The notes under the pieces: generated by a model
The model's input: only the letters and a program-made list of their open reading frames with translations
Databases searched by the model: none
Told to the model about the DNA's origin: nothing
Assembly (NCBI GenBank): GCA_026182355.1
Contig: JAPFBL010001617.1
Span: forward strand, 4,437,001 to 4,501,000
Reading direction: 5' to 3'
Source: Hermatobates lingyangjiaoensis
Taxonomy: Eukaryota; Arthropoda; Insecta; Hemiptera; Hermatobatidae
DNA: 64,000 nucleotides
Translations under genes and position numbers: made by a program
Shown here: piece after piece, positions 12,934 to 25,010 of the stretch
Layout: each line of letters begins with the position of its first letter
Position numbering within the stretch: the first letter of the stretch is position 1

Positions 12934-14100
12934 TAAAATAATATTTTACAAAAAAACAAAACACTTGAAGCAACTTACTGGTTGTCAAAACGTAAACACT
13001 TTTAAATTGATCATTAGACATTCTGACCATAATGAGAGTTCCCTTCACAGTGTCCTATATTTTAAAAATGCCGGTTGAGGTAAAGTGATTTAATACTGAT
13101 TTTAAATTTAATCCAGAAACACAGAAAATAAGTTAACAACATCGTGTAGGATGACCATTTCAAACGCATCTAGTCAAATTTTAAACCAGGAAATTTTAAT
13201 GATTCGTGGCAATATAACTCAAATTTATGTGTTGAGGGGATTTAAACTGTAATGAGTTACTTATTAGCACGAGGATCAAATACAAGTAAACCACGAGTTT
13301 GAATATAAAACAGAACAGATTATTTGCATTACAACTTGGAATGTAAAAAAAAACATAAAAAAGAAATGAATAAAAAAAAGAGGTAAGGTCAGATGAACAA
13401 CCCTTATTCGCAATTTTTTTTTCATTTCCCGCTTTGTTATAAAAAATGCGCGTTAAAGAAGGGAAGGAAAACTTTTTCATATTTTTTTAATACACAGAAA
13501 TAACATCTAAATGTATTTTAAAGAGGGGATAAATGAACACAACAGTAACTGAAGGGAAATGCACCACACGAATAGAATAAATGAATGAAATATATATTAA
13601 AAATTCCAAATATATGTTGTAAATCCAAAATAAATTTCTTGATACACGTTTATACATATTTCCTCTAACAAACTACCCCAAGCAGCATGAAACAAGAGTG
13701 ATAAGAATTAATATACTCCTAATATAAATTATATTAATTTAATTAAATAAATAAATAAATTAAATAAATTAATTACTATAATGTAAATGCAATATAGCTC
13801 GCAGTTGATCGGATATCATTACTTATCTGCTGGACTACGAACTAGAGTAGTAGAAAGAAAGGTCTTGCCACTAGATAGAAAACTCAATGGCTAATTCTCT
13901 TTGTCAAGAGGAAGGTCCAAACAGAGCCATATTTATATACTCATACTTTTTTTGTTTGTATTATAAGGGGAATATTTATGTAAATTTATTAACTATAAAA
14001 ATAAGTATTGATAAAAGTATGGACCGTGGAATAGAAACAAAGCTAAAGTTTATCGGGACTCGGTCAATTCTTCAGGTTCAAATTAAACTCTCATTCATTG

Positions 14101-14138
14101 CCAACGTTTCGGTTTTCATTTAAAACCTTTTTCATAGG
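14101..14138 (-). other. Degenerate hammerhead-like / Penelope tail motif
   Basis: On the minus strand, CCTATGAAAAAGG, then a 6-bp hairpin GGTTTT/AAAACC, then GAAACGTTGG. The GAAAC side and stem II are well formed. The CTGANGA side is mutated (CTATGAA), so it is a relic. Confidence 0.3.
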
Positions 14139-14502
14139 CTGAAGTATAAATTTTGAAACAGAAAAACTAAAATTACATTACAAATTATTTTACAAAGAAA
14201 ATGAGTCTGTGGATTTTAACAACAACAGTAGTTTGAATGAACACGTGACACTGACTGTATAAACATTGAGCAGGCAGGCGAGCCTTGTACACTAACGCTC
14301 CTAATTACAAGGTCTAGACATAATGAAATCAAACTAGGATGGTTTTCACAGTTGATAACCAATAAGACTCCACAGCATAAATGAACACCTATTGAAATGG
14401 ACATAATATTAATGTGGCAAATAAGTTATAAGTAAGTGTGCATATGCAAGAACCCAAAGGTACATCAGAAGTAAAATATAATGGGACTTAATGTTTAAAA
14501 CA

Positions 14503-14516
14503 AGGGTCAAGGGTCA
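14503..14516 (+). promoter_or_regulatory. Nuclear-receptor-type DR1 repeat
   Basis: Two perfect AGGGTCA units in direct repeat, i.e. GGGTCA half-sites with 1-bp spacing. This is the DR1 arrangement bound by RXR/USP or HNF4-type receptors. It could occur by chance in 64 kb and no nearby gene supports use. Confidence 0.2.
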
Positions 14517-15164
14517 GCTAGCCATGCACAGCAAGGTGCATGCCAAATTAGTGGACAGTCATCTAGGCCTTTTGCCACTTCATTCTCTAAATTAGTTAAC
14601 TTGGCGGGATACAAGCTAAACTGGCGTTTTTACTTGTCCCTTGTATTAAAAAGTAGAATTTCCTTGGCTAGTGTGAACCTTTGACCAGTGACCAACAGGC
14701 TTATGCAAATAGAGACTAAAAATCAAAAAACATACATGAAAGTAATAATAATAATAATTAATAATGAATCACATGGAGCCCATTCCACGGTCTACTCATC
14801 ATCAAGCACACAGCACGAAAGCAGAGTTAGGAATTGCAAGACTGCATTCATAAATGCATTTGATCAACCCTGCCTTCATAACTGCGGCCCCAAATGTTTT
14901 AAAACATATCTCAAAAACACAATTAATATTCAGTAGGAATTACTAATTAGGGATTAAATTCAAAACAACACAATGGAATTTAATTATAAGATATTAGATC
15001 TACTTATGATGTTATTAAATTTAATGAAATACAGTGCTGTTTTGTAATTTTATACCATGTTAAAGAGAAAATAACATTTATATTGCACTACTTACATTAA
15101 TAAAATATATTGAGTAATCAATATATTAAACTCAATACCGAAGTTAAAAGAATTCGTTTAGAAT

Positions 15165-15965
15165 GGAGATTAAAAAAAAGAGAAGTACCTACAAAGAACT
15201 CTTTATCTTAATATTTGATCAACCTTTCCACAATTTTTTTGACATCCTCGTTATTCTGGAAATTCTTACTACGTAATGCCTCCTACAGTGGACCAAACAA
15301 ATGGAAATAAAATGGAGAAATCACGGCTGTAAGGGAATGAGGCACTACCTCACAACCGATTGTCGATGGCTTCGCTGGTTTGTTGACCAGTATGAGAAAA
15401 TGTGTTCTCTTCTCTTACTAGAGAATACCACCCTCTCCTATGAGACGCACGACGTTTCTCATAGCTGGCTTCATATTGTTTAAAAGCATATCTGAGTAGC
15501 ACCGGCAGTTTTTAACAGCACTTTCAGCGACCTAACATTACTTTTCCGGCTGATGTTCGCTTTTTCCCCTGAGGTGAACTGATATGCTTCCACTCCATGT
15601 TTTCCCTTTTAGATTCTGACTCATACTGGTGAACCCATTATTTATCGGATGTTAAAATGTTGTTGAGGAAGTTCTCACGTTGTTTTCGTGCATAGCATCA
15701 TAGCGTTCCTTTAACTCTGTCCACGTTTTCAATTTTGGGTCCCTGTATTGCCACGTCAACTCCTTTGGGAACCATCTTGCATATGTTTTGCGGTACTTAA
15801 GGTTGTTATGTAAGGTTTAAGGTTATGTAAGGACAGAAACAATACTAACTTGAAATTTTCTTGCAGTCATTTCCACTGAAACACGGCCGTCAGCACAAAT
15901 ATTGGCGTCAATTAAAATTTCAAGTGAGGGAGTTGAAACTACAACTTGCCGGCCAGAACTATTAC
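15165..15965 (-). pseudogene. Mariner transposase relic 1
   Basis: Reading the minus strand across frameshifts gives consecutive matches to the mariner (DD34D, IS630/Tc1/mariner superfamily) transposase. N-terminal helix-turn-helix portion: ANICADGRVSVEMTARKFQV. Linker: YRKTYARWFPKELT. Then TELKERYDAMHENN, a catalytic-core stretch around YESESKRENMEWK-type sequence, and a C-terminal part ending FHLFGPL, EALRSKNFQNNEDVKKIVE. The usual third catalytic position (the SPD/PSDF region) is not preserved, and several frames are needed. The element is therefore dead. No flanking terminal inverted repeat pair was found. It is a different lineage from the mariner at 26 kb, judging by the different linker sequence. 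Confidence 0.7.
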
Positions 15966-18148
15966 TAAGTCACTAAGTTTTGACAACCTAAAAACTGTTC
16001 TAGCCACTTGTAAAATTTTCCGAGGTTCATGCAATTTTCACCATATGCTTTAGTATTTCTAGAGAAAATATATAGTTTGGTTTTTCTCCTACAATAACTA
16101 CAAAACAAATCATAGAAACTTGTTTAACCAATGTGGAATTTGCTAGTGGACTCACCATCGTTAAACTTAATTTTGAGATTATAATGACTATATTTTGAAT
16201 GCTGATCGAATAGCTGACCGGGACTGCTTCATGATAATTAACTGTTTTTCCTCTAGTCCAATCCATCTCCTTAATTACTGAACGACCCTCGTATTAACGA
16301 GAAGCAATAGCCGAGAGTAAGAAGGATAGTAACTAGTTTTTTAAAAGCTATGAAACTTTCAAAGTAAGTGGCATGAATATCAGGTGATAAGAGATATAGC
16401 ATAAGATATTTGATGGATACAGATATTCATGTAAGCGGACCCGCAACCGATTCATTAAACTAACCAGTTGCTGTCTGCACAGGAATGACGTATATCTCTC
16501 CATAGAGAAGAAATATGTCAGCATAAAATTTAATCTACCAAACGAATACCATTATACATATTCTGTATGTATAATACAGATTAATTACATTGATTAATGA
16601 CCATTGATTAATTACATTGAACTAACATTTCTTGTAATTCATGTTCATATCTCTTCTTAATAAAGATCCAATATCAAAATAATGATCTAAATTATTTGAA
16701 GTACTTAATTTGACGTGCCCGCAAGTGTCGATGTTTTCAATAAATATTAAGAATGAATGGAAGGAAAGGTTCATATAATACAAAGCTCAGGAGTCATTAC
16801 AACAATATTTAGTACTTTATTCCTGGAATATATCACTTATTTCAATGGAAACGTGGATTTTGTTTCATTTGTATTATCAAAGATACTTCATAATATACCC
16901 AAACAAGAGAAAATATATACATTGAAGAAAGTGGAAGTTTATCTACCAGAATATAGCGTAGCCTGAGACTTAAGTTTTAGATATTGGCACTCCTTCCTCT
17001 AGTTCTGAATTACACGTTTCCTTCTTAGAGACCCCCAGTTTCGGTTAAACGGTATAGATTACTACTTAATCTTGTTTCCTATTCAAAAGTTTAGAACTAT
17101 TTCCATTCTTCATTTAATGTTGTAGGATTAGAAAAATACAACACCTAAATAGTGTTACTTAAAACATTTAAAATATATAAAAACAAGTTTATCTATGTAT
17201 AAATACATGAATATAATATTGTCTGTGTGCATGACGCAGTTGTAACCACGAACTTTGGCGATTGAGGCACCAAATGAAAGCTCATTACCTGAGGGAGGTC
17301 CTAACCTATTCTTATAGGCCATATCACGATCAAACTTAGTAAATTGAATACCAAAACACTTTGCAGCCTTTAACAGCTCGTTTAATCGACTGTTAAAGAG
17401 TAGAGCTACTATAAGATAAGTTATAGATCTAGAGCCAAGTAACACAACCTGTTTTTAACAACTTTCTTTTATGTGACATTTTTATACAACATTCCTTTTT
17501 CTAAAGATATACTCAACCGATTTGAAGAAATTTGTACTTAGCCTTTTATCAATCAAGTGTAGTTTATTGGATTTTCATTAAGATTTTCTTCTTCTCATTT
17601 TTCCGCTATTCTTGATATAAGGTACAAGGGCATGTATTTATGGGAAAACTTTTTTCACCAATTTAAATGTATGAAGTCATGATAGAAACGTTACAAGTGT
17701 CTTAGGTGATCAAAGGCCTTAAGAAGATTTAACATATAAAAGGAACATTAAGATTACTAAATATAGTCTTATTTCACTCGCTAGGTCAACTTTATATGAA
17801 ATCTCTTTCACTCATTTGCACTTTATTGAATTATAAACTGTGATTTATTTAACAATGGTCAAAATTAAGGTTGAGTTAAAAACCATATATTTTCAATAAG
17901 TTTTGACAAATAATAACATTTTTATCAATTTTTGAATGAATTATACGGTTTTTATTTTACTTCAGCAGTTTAATTCTAATAAATTAAAATGTTTATGAAT
18001 TGCTTATGACAAATACAACTGCATAAAATACCGCTATTTCCATTTATATATTTAGTTATTTCTTTAATAATCCTTATTTAACACGTTAAACAGTACAAGT
18101 TGTACACAATGAAACGCTTTTGTGTTCTTTTCTCAGATAAATTAGGTT

Positions 18149-18150
<2 letters not shown>
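15966..18150. other. Non-genic AT-rich sequence
   Basis: No gene, RNA or transposon is recognised. A 96-codon minus-strand frame (17155-17445) contains the stretch AKCFGIQFTKFDRDMAYKNR but has no motif I can assign. An ATTAATTACATTGA-type short duplication lies near 16.58-16.62 kb. Confidence 0.5.

Positions 18151-18151
<1 letters not shown>

Positions 18152-18208
<57 letters not shown>
18152..18208 (+). repeat. (AG)n microsatellite
   Basis: About 28 uninterrupted AG units, broken only at the right end by a C. It is long and pure, hence likely polymorphic. GAGA-factor-type binding is possible but unsupported. Confidence 0.95.
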
Positions 18209-18213
<5 letters not shown>

Positions 18214-18439
18214 AAGTATTTCAGAAGTGGGTTCTAAAAGATATTGTTTGTTAATAGTGACAGAAAAGGGATTATATGAAAAACTTTATTTAAATGAATC
18301 AATTCAGAATTAGAAAATCTACCAATCAATATTTTAAAGTTCTAATAAAATTAATTCATTTACTTATGTTTATTCCAACATCATATTCGAATAAAAATGT
18401 GGTTTAGACAGCGGGTATGATTACTAGTGTTGTTTTCCC

Positions 18440-18690
18440 CCTTTTTTATGAGTATAATAATCGAGATTCTGAGGACGTTTTGAGGTCCATATATGGGAAT
18501 GAGTGAGTATCCAAAAGTTTGTCAACACGCTAGAGGTCAGTCACCACATGCATCAATTGTTATAATAACTAAAAATAAGCCATATAGTGTAGATAAGCTC
18601 TATAGTTTTTGAGCGATGTTACCATATGGGAGATGTACTTCATTGTCCATTATGGGTTTTGAGATAGTACTTTTGTCCCATGGTAGTATT
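18440..18690 (+). mobile_element. Diverged ACTTTAC-family relic
   Basis: Carries the family's internal order in decayed form: GACGTTTTGAGGTCC, GAGTGAGTATCCAAAAGTTTG, a CACGCTAGAGG block, CATATAGTGTAGATAAGCTC and GGTTTTGAGATAGT. These resemble copies A, C and D. Both ends are lost or unrecognisable. Confidence 0.45.
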
Positions 18691-19714
18691 ACTTCTAGAG
18701 AGTTGCAATTCTAGTTACACTAAATCAATATTAAAAATTAAATATCATTAATTGAAAAAAAAATAATATTAATTCTTACTTCTTATGAAAGTATTGATTC
18801 TTTGAAAACAGGAAAAAACGAGTTTTGTATAAAAATGTCAACATAAGATAGAATCTGAAAGGTTGCTATCCCGATCTCATTACACTAATCATAATCCCGA
18901 TCACGAATCATAATGAAATAAAACAGGAAAATAGTGCCTAAAATGAGGACGAATGGTATGGGTTGCTCTTGGAGTTATTGTACTACAGAAAAGGTTCAAG
19001 TATTGTAATATATTCTGAGAATTCAGAAAACATTGTATGTTTTCTTCATTTTTAACATTGGAATATTAATTTCTTTCATATGATTTATACCTAAAATTAA
19101 ATCAGGATTACGGAAATTAGTGTTTTTTGACACGGATATTATATCCTTTTTCACTTCATGACTTTAATACGGTCAAATAATAGGACAACGACCATAATGC
19201 TTATGTTATATAAGTTTGTAAAATAGTTATTAAATCAATATAATCACAATAAATGTTATCTATTTAGATCAGTACAGGTACATATTTTCACTTCTAAGAT
19301 ATAAGTGGTCATTCTTTCATTCGGTTAGCATATATTATAGTATGTTTTTTTACGGCTGAGCTCATTAAAAGGTCCTCCTTACTGCATTCTTTATTATGTC
19401 TGCATGCGCGTAGACAGATAAAACCTATGAACATTTCACAGTAATATATATAGTTCTTTGTCAGGCAAGTTTTCAACACTTTTTCTTAGCAATACTGAAA
19501 TACGATAAAGGAGTTTGACTGATCGTTCTCTCTGTCAAAGCAGGTCCTAATTTCTTCTGGTCATTCAAGAAATATCATATTAAATTGAATCTTATTAATA
19601 TTTCGGGAATTTAGAATACTGGAAGGGGGAAGGGTTGTAAAGTAGGGAATTTTACAAGTATATTTATAAAGTAGATCGAGTAATAAAAATTACCACTAAC
19701 TCAACAACACAAAC
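18691..19714. other. Non-genic AT-rich sequence
   Basis: No gene or clear repeat is recognised. There is one minor tandem-like repeat, ATCACGAATCATAATG beside TAATCATAATCCCGATCACG, at about 18.88-18.92 kb. Confidence 0.5.
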
Positions 19715-19830
19715 AATCAAAGGATAAGAGGATCGAACCCACACTTGTGTAACCGAGGTAAATGACCTTCCCTAATAAACATTTTTGTATGCTTAGAAGC
19801 CTATGCTATCTCGACCTCTAAATACGAAGT
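19715..19830 (-). mobile_element. Possible tRNA-derived SINE relic
   Basis: On the minus strand, GGGTTCGATCCTC contains a perfect pol III B-box (GGTTCGATCC). Upstream lies GATAGCATAGGCTTC, resembling an A-box, but the spacing is longer than in a tRNA. No tail repeat is evident, so this may be only a B-box-containing fragment. Confidence 0.3.
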
Positions 19831-19914
19831 AAACGCTACAACAATCAAAATACTAAACAAATACTTTTGGTTAATTTTTATTTATAAAATGTCGAACTTT
19901 GGTCAAACATAATT

Positions 19915-20450
19915 TACTTTATTTATGTTTAAAAATTTCTTCAAACGTTGGTTCCCTTTAGTTGTTCGCACCACATTAACTCACACAAATAGTTGTCAAT
20001 GTTTTTAGAATGAGTTCCTCCATAGCGGCGTCTAAAATGTGATTTGGCTACGCACAACATTCTTTCAACAGTGTTAGTATATGAACCTGTATCAAGAAAA
20101 TTCCTACAATGTGGCAATCAATGTCTTGATTTGCACCCTGAATACCACTGCACGATTTCCATTCGTCTGATATGATTAGAGAGCCCGGGGTAATACTTTC
20201 AATAATAATGGGCATAAATGAATTTGCACATATGTTTTCAATTGTCTACAAAAAGCACTGCTAAGTCTTTTCCCTGCAGATTCCTCCAAAAATCTACTGT
20301 TATTTTAGTAATGGACCCACAGTGTATCTACAAGTACAAATTGTACTTGCATTGTACTGCAAACATAAATTCATTAATTTCTACAGTTGTACATTACTAT
20401 AGGTGTAGCTCAAAATTTAGCTGCACATACCTCTCGTACATACCACGACA
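19915..20450 (-). pseudogene. Merlin-like (ISXO2/IS1016-type) DDE transposase relic
   Basis: Several consecutive conserved blocks of the ISXO2-like transposase family can be read on the minus strand across frameshifts and stops. In order: WYVREVC (20413-20445); EINEFMF (20370s), corresponding to the EIDE first catalytic block with D changed to N; FGGICREKT; MPIIIESITPGSLIISDEWK (second catalytic D retained, 20156-20170); then NFLDTGSYTNTVERM and a C-terminal YGGTHSKNIDNYLCELMW. This order and these spacings match Merlin transposases of animals and their bacterial IS relatives. The copy is inactive. Terminal inverted repeats were not identified. Merlin elements are comparatively uncommon, so this is worth recording. 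Confidence 0.7.
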
Positions 20451-20910
20451 GTGTTGCAGTTCTGTCTAGCTTACGCTCACAGAACTCAACAGAGCTAAAC
20501 GTATAACATCAACACTTTATCGCATCTGAATCGTGAATGGTCCAGTCAAATTTTAGCTCCAAGTTGAACATCTTGCCGACACTCAGTTTTTCCACAACGC
20601 TATCTTTTACGTGCATCAATAATGCTATGACTCATATTACAACTATTTTCACATTTCTTGTTGTTTGCTGGAATATTAACTTTTAGTAAAAACTCCCTCC
20701 ACCGTTATTTCGATGTACGCATAGCGCACAGTTTAAATATGTCTGACAGTAAATCCACTATGACATTAGGACCGCAGAATACTACTATAACCTTAACAGG
20801 ATCACGATTATAACCTCCCGCTGTAGCAGTAACATAGTACCAACTTTTCATATTAGAAAATAATTGTGCATTGTGGACATATAACGGAATCTAACCACGT
20901 TATGTATGTT
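20451..20910. other. Non-genic sequence, possibly remainder of the Merlin-like element
   Basis: Upstream (minus-strand sense) of the transposase blocks. Likely decayed N-terminal and 5' sequence of the same element, but no block is clear enough to call. Confidence 0.35.
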
Positions 20911-22320
20911 ATTACTTTACTATAATTAAAGTATAATGATCGTGACAAAAATTCCATCTCGATATTTTGACGGAATTATATGTTTTGAGGTCCCAAAAGT
21001 CGTTTTATGATGTTTTTGCGATGATGTCTGTGTCTGTGTGAGTATGTTAGTATACTCACTTGTAGTGAGTAACTAATACAAGTTTACTTGTAGCTTGTTA
21101 CCACGCTACAGTCCGGAATCTTTGATGGATCAAGTTGATATTTTACACAAAAGTGGGCCCCATAGTTTAGATGATCTCTATTATTGGGAAGAATTATGCA
21201 TGACGAGAAAGTCACTATTTTTGCCAAAAACCTGTTTACAAATCTAATAAACGAAAAATATATTCAGATTTTTAAAACAATGGGAAATAATTTTTTTTAA
21301 TAAAATGTAAAAATTTTGATTTATAATTCAATCTCAAAGATTGTGAGAGCGATACAAGCCATACCGTTTGACGGATCAAAATGAAACTGTACCTACATTC
21401 TCCACATTATGTGGAGAATGAGTTGAAATCATTTTCTTCAAAATTACATTCACCAAAGGGGCGTTAAAATACGATTTCTGTCTTCAGAAAATATTTTTTT
21501 GACGCTAAACAGCTCATAAAAAAATCATGGAAATTCGACCAAATTAATATTCGACCATGGAAAATATTAGCAATTTATAAAGAAAATTCATGAAATTTCA
21601 ATGGATTTTCAACCGGCAAAGAGCAATAAAACTATAAAAACTGTTTGTTTATCCTAGACCAAGGGATCACCTACTATACTTGTTAAATTTTTGATATTTT
21701 TTTACATTGTTTACATAGACTTAGAAATTTTTTGAGCGAATCCAGTAAGATAAAATTGATGTTTATAATGGACAAATTTAAATAATTTATTGACTTATAT
21801 GAGATATAAGAGGAATAATATTGTAACATGTAAAAAAATCACCGCCAAAAAACATAAATAAATATTCTTTGTCTTCCATGGTATGATGGTTTGTCTCATA
21901 AAATGCTTTAATATATCTATATATTGCACTCTTGAGCAAAACTTAATATCAGTTATAATTACTTTATCTTTGTGAATTGAAGTATCTTTCCATGATATTG
22001 AAATGTGACGAATGGACTCTTTCTCAAGAAAGAAGAGTTATGTTTTTTGACAAATAACCAGTTTTTTTTCACTATTCTAGTCTAATAGTTCATATTTATT
22101 ATTTTCAAAAATTAGAAGCTCCCAACTATAAAAGTTTTAAATTATACTGTCGATTAATCACTATCTGTACTACTACCTCAGGAATGAAAGACTAATAAAC
22201 ATCTCCCATTTAAATGTTTACATTATGTTTAAATGAGACATTATATATTATACACCCAAGAAGATTGATATTAAGTGTACTTAGAGTAAAGTTGAGTGCA
22301 GGCCATTCCAGATTTTTTTA
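20911..22320 (+). mobile_element. ACTTTAC interspersed element, copy C
   Basis: Begins ATTACTTTACTATAATTAAA, with the GATCGTGACAAAAATTCC block, TTTTGAGGTCCC block and a GTCTGTGTCTGTGTGAGTAT core. A GCTACAGTCCGGAATC block and a GACGCTAAACAGCTC block follow. It ends with ACTTAGAGTAAAGTTGAG, GCAGGCCATTCCAGA and a T-run. It shares the long internal segment (21.55-22.15 kb) with minus-strand copy G, which copies A and D lack. Confidence 0.75.
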
Positions 22321-24640
22321 TTAGTTATGTTTGTTATAGTAATTATATGTAAGTACTCATGAACAAATATTTTAATGATTTCCGGATAACCGAGTTTGTT
22401 TTCTGTATACAGACACAAGTCTACACTAACTGCAGTGTTCACACAAATGCCATACACTTCGTAAGGTTGAAAAAAATCTTAGAAATCAACTTTGAATTTC
22501 GCCAACAAATGAAAAAAGAGGGTAACAGTACCCATTGCACGCCACAGGTTGCTGGACTTTCTTTGCTGTCCATAGGAGTCCCCATACTATTCGCAAAAAT
22601 AATTGAATTTTAACACTCCACATACAAGACGGCGTTATTCGAATTAGTTAAATAGGCTTCCTTTAAGAATAGAAAATAATTATGAGGACTTCTAAGCTTC
22701 ATAAATAAGAGGACACACACGGTTACACGTAAATTGCACTAATTACCTCTGTACTAGAGCATTTACATCAAAACTTCAAATAGAAGTGAAAAGAATAATA
22801 GAATTAAAAGAAAAATTTTCTTGTTCTAGCTTAAAAGTAGGATTCTGTTGAAGCTAATCTAGGAACTCAGGAACTAGTTGTTTATCCTTAATTCCGACAA
22901 TTCGAAGCAACACAGCTTTTAGAGGAAGGTCTAAATGGGTTAGTACTTGCAGGAAATAAGGCAGGCAAGTTGATATTATATCGGTAGTACTCAATTATGC
23001 CATACTGAAGTTTATTGATGACCTGTTTGTCTGGCCAATATCCTTCCCACCCTGCAAGTAATAATCCACTTAGTCCTTCCGAGCTCATTAAGAATAAACA
23101 ACTAGTAGAAATCTTTATTGAGTACCTGAATAGCACAAATTTGAAGAAGATAGATTTAAGTCCTCTCTGAGAGACAGTACCCTCTGCAAAATTATTCCAT
23201 CCTCCATATGAAAAAAGAACTCCACGATCAGAATAAGATAAGAATTCTGAGTCTCCGGTATTTGCGGCAAGCACACTAAACACCAGACTAAATCACTGTT
23301 ACTAAAAAAAAATACTGAAGTATGTACTGAAGTTATGCAGTCCGGAAAGCAGGAGACTTCCTCCTGTCATTCTCGATTCGAGAGAAAAACCATCCAACTT
23401 AGAATCTTTCCGTACAGACACGCACATCTGACGACTAGTTCAATGTTAAAAACTGGCAACTGTCTGCCATATCTCTTTTTGATTTATTTACAAGTTATAA
23501 CAGAAAAAAATATTTCTACCCCCGTAAATTGAAACAAATAAACAGATCTATCTTACATCATTTATGCAAATAAACCCAATAATCTTACACCACAGGAAGG
23601 AAAATTAGAGCAAAGCCATCCTCGAAACATTAAAATCATAATCAATTTATTCAGCAGTACTTTGATCAAACACTTTAGTAGGAAAACAAAGGACGCTTCC
23701 TTCGAAAGCAGACACAAGGTTCGTTAGAAGATATGAATATAGTAATGACAAAGAAAACTGAATCGGGTGACAGCAACATGGTGATGGGCTTGAGGTCTGG
23801 TTCAATGTACTCCTAGCCGTCACCCCAAAGCCAGTCACTACCTCCAGTTCTCACAACATTCACACGCTACCAAATTCTTTTGCTCAATAAAACAACTCCT
23901 TTCTTTATAAAGGCATTGTAATCATCATTTATATGATTCCTAATTACTTTCAGTATATGGTCCAAATGAATTTCCATAACTGAAATTGATAACATCTATA
24001 GAACTCTAAAGCTTCCAGGATTAAGGCATATCTTGAGTGATTATGTCATATATTTCTTTCATATGTGTATAAAAGTGATGATTACATAGTCAAATTTATA
24101 AAAAAAATACTCTTCTAGTAGAGTCTCTGTGCAGTTAAAATTTTTTTTTATATGGATTCATTGTACTAGTATGCCAAATTCGCACAGTTTAGAAAAACTA
24201 CTTCACTCACAGTTTGAACTTACTCCGAGATAGTATATTAATAACACAGTAGACTCAAAATAAGTAAGACCTACATTGTACAGGTTTCGGAAAAAAGAAA
24301 GTACATATAGAATGATTTTTTCACAGCCAAGAGATAGCGAAATGGATAAAACTTCAAGGGAACAATGAAAGTGTGTGAGTAAGAAACAAGGAGTAGCTTG
24401 CCCGCTTGATGGTGCAGACAGTAGGTCGGCCGGTTGCATCTAACCACTTTCCAAAGTTTCTCTCGGCACTTTTTCTGCAGGTCACGCTTCAAGCTTTTCA
24501 TTCACGTATTCCAGTACAAATTACAATGGGTAATATCTTAAACTCTGATAAATATTCATTTCAGTAATTCGTAATAATGACGAACCATATAAACACACAT
24601 AGATCTAACACATAAAACAACCAGATATAATAACGAAAGA
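22321..24640. other. Non-genic sequence; one 131-codon open frame of unknown status
   Basis: The longest open frame of the window lies at 22888-23283 on the minus strand. It starts at GTG, not ATG, and contains no domain I recognise; near its C-terminus it reads ALFPASTNPFRPSSKS. No splice or codon-use argument supports it. 24.38-24.50 kb is GC-richer (GGTCGGCCGGTTGC) and may belong to the island around 24.8 kb. Confidence 0.45.
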
Positions 24641-24682
24641 AATGGCTAACTACGACCCACGAGCGGTACAGAGAAAACTAAG

Positions 24683-24865
24683 TTAAATAACAGGATTGTC
24701 ATGAAGACGAACCAGCGACTCCTTGAGTTGCTTGGCAGATATCGGCGATAGCCAGTGATGAACGTTGATGAACCTCTTAGGTAACATCTTGAGAGATGAT
24801 CTGGCGGTGTTGGAGACGGCGGGGGCGGCAGCAGTCGCCGCCTGTGCGCCTTCCAACACAACCAT
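24683..24865 (-). CDS. Candidate 60-residue first-exon ORF, unknown product
   Basis: An ATG-initiated minus-strand frame of 60 codons lies immediately downstream of the only GC-box-rich island in the window. An in-frame TAA stands 9 nt upstream of the ATG, and a purine (G) lies at -3 and a G at +4. Residues 1-20 are alanine-rich (EGAQAATAAAPAV). The remainder is balanced and protein-like, with the stretches KMLPKRFINVHHW and KQLKESLVRLHDNP. I do not recognise the family and see no signal peptide or membrane segment. The frame ends at TAA. Alternatively, a donor inside it (for example AAGAG|GTTCATC) could make it a first coding exon. It could also be 5' UTR. The overlapping second frame (24646-24861) is rich in arginine and proline and looks like a shadow. 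Confidence 0.35.
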   Translation of the reverse strand: MVVLEGAQAATAAAPAVSNTARSSLKMLPKRFINVHHWLSPISAKQLKESLVRLHDNPVI

Positions 24866-25010
24866 GACAGTTTAAACTCAACGGCTGAGACGCTACAGCA
24901 AGTGGGAACCCATAGGAAAGACGACGGAAAGAAAGCCAGCGAGAGACTGGGCCGACAGGCTCCGCCCAGCCCCCGCCAGGCTCCGCCCTCCGCCCCACAC
25001 CACTCACACC
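24866..25010 (-). promoter_or_regulatory. CpG/GC-box-rich putative promoter
   Basis: A G+C- and CpG-dense block in otherwise AT-rich DNA. On the minus strand GGGCGGAGCCTG occurs twice (24956-24967 and 24977-24988), 21 bp apart, which is two helical turns. GGCGGGGGCTGGG lies between them and GTGTGGGGCGGAGG upstream. These are GC-box/KLF-Sp1-type sequences, placed 90-140 bp upstream of the ATG at 24865. No TATA box is obvious. A housekeeping-type promoter reading toward lower coordinates is the simplest reading. Confidence 0.45.

Larger units (their letters stand above)
12934..15160. other. Non-genic sequence
   Basis: No gene is recognised. It includes a TAAAT/AATT-rich stretch at 13.73-13.77 kb, a hammerhead-like motif (14101-14138, minus) and a direct repeat of AGGGTCA (14503-14516). 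The region around 14.5-14.65 kb is somewhat GC-richer than its flanks. The 94-codon frame at 13.2-13.5 kb is phenylalanine-rich and driven by poly-T. Confidence 0.5.

Noticed and set aside
17155..17445. 96-codon minus-strand frame
   Set aside because: No known domain; hydrophobic C-terminus is produced by AT-rich sequence; no regulatory context.
18152..18208. CRISPR-like or regulatory array
   Set aside because: A simple AG dinucleotide repeat without spacers.
22888..23283. 131-codon minus-strand open frame, the longest in the window
   Set aside because: It starts with GTG, has no recognisable domain, no promoter context and no splice support. A frame of this length can occur by chance in 64 kb.
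24777..25007. 76-codon arginine/glycine-rich frame across the GC-rich island
   Set aside because: GTG start and GC-driven composition; it overlaps the better ATG frame in another reading frame.
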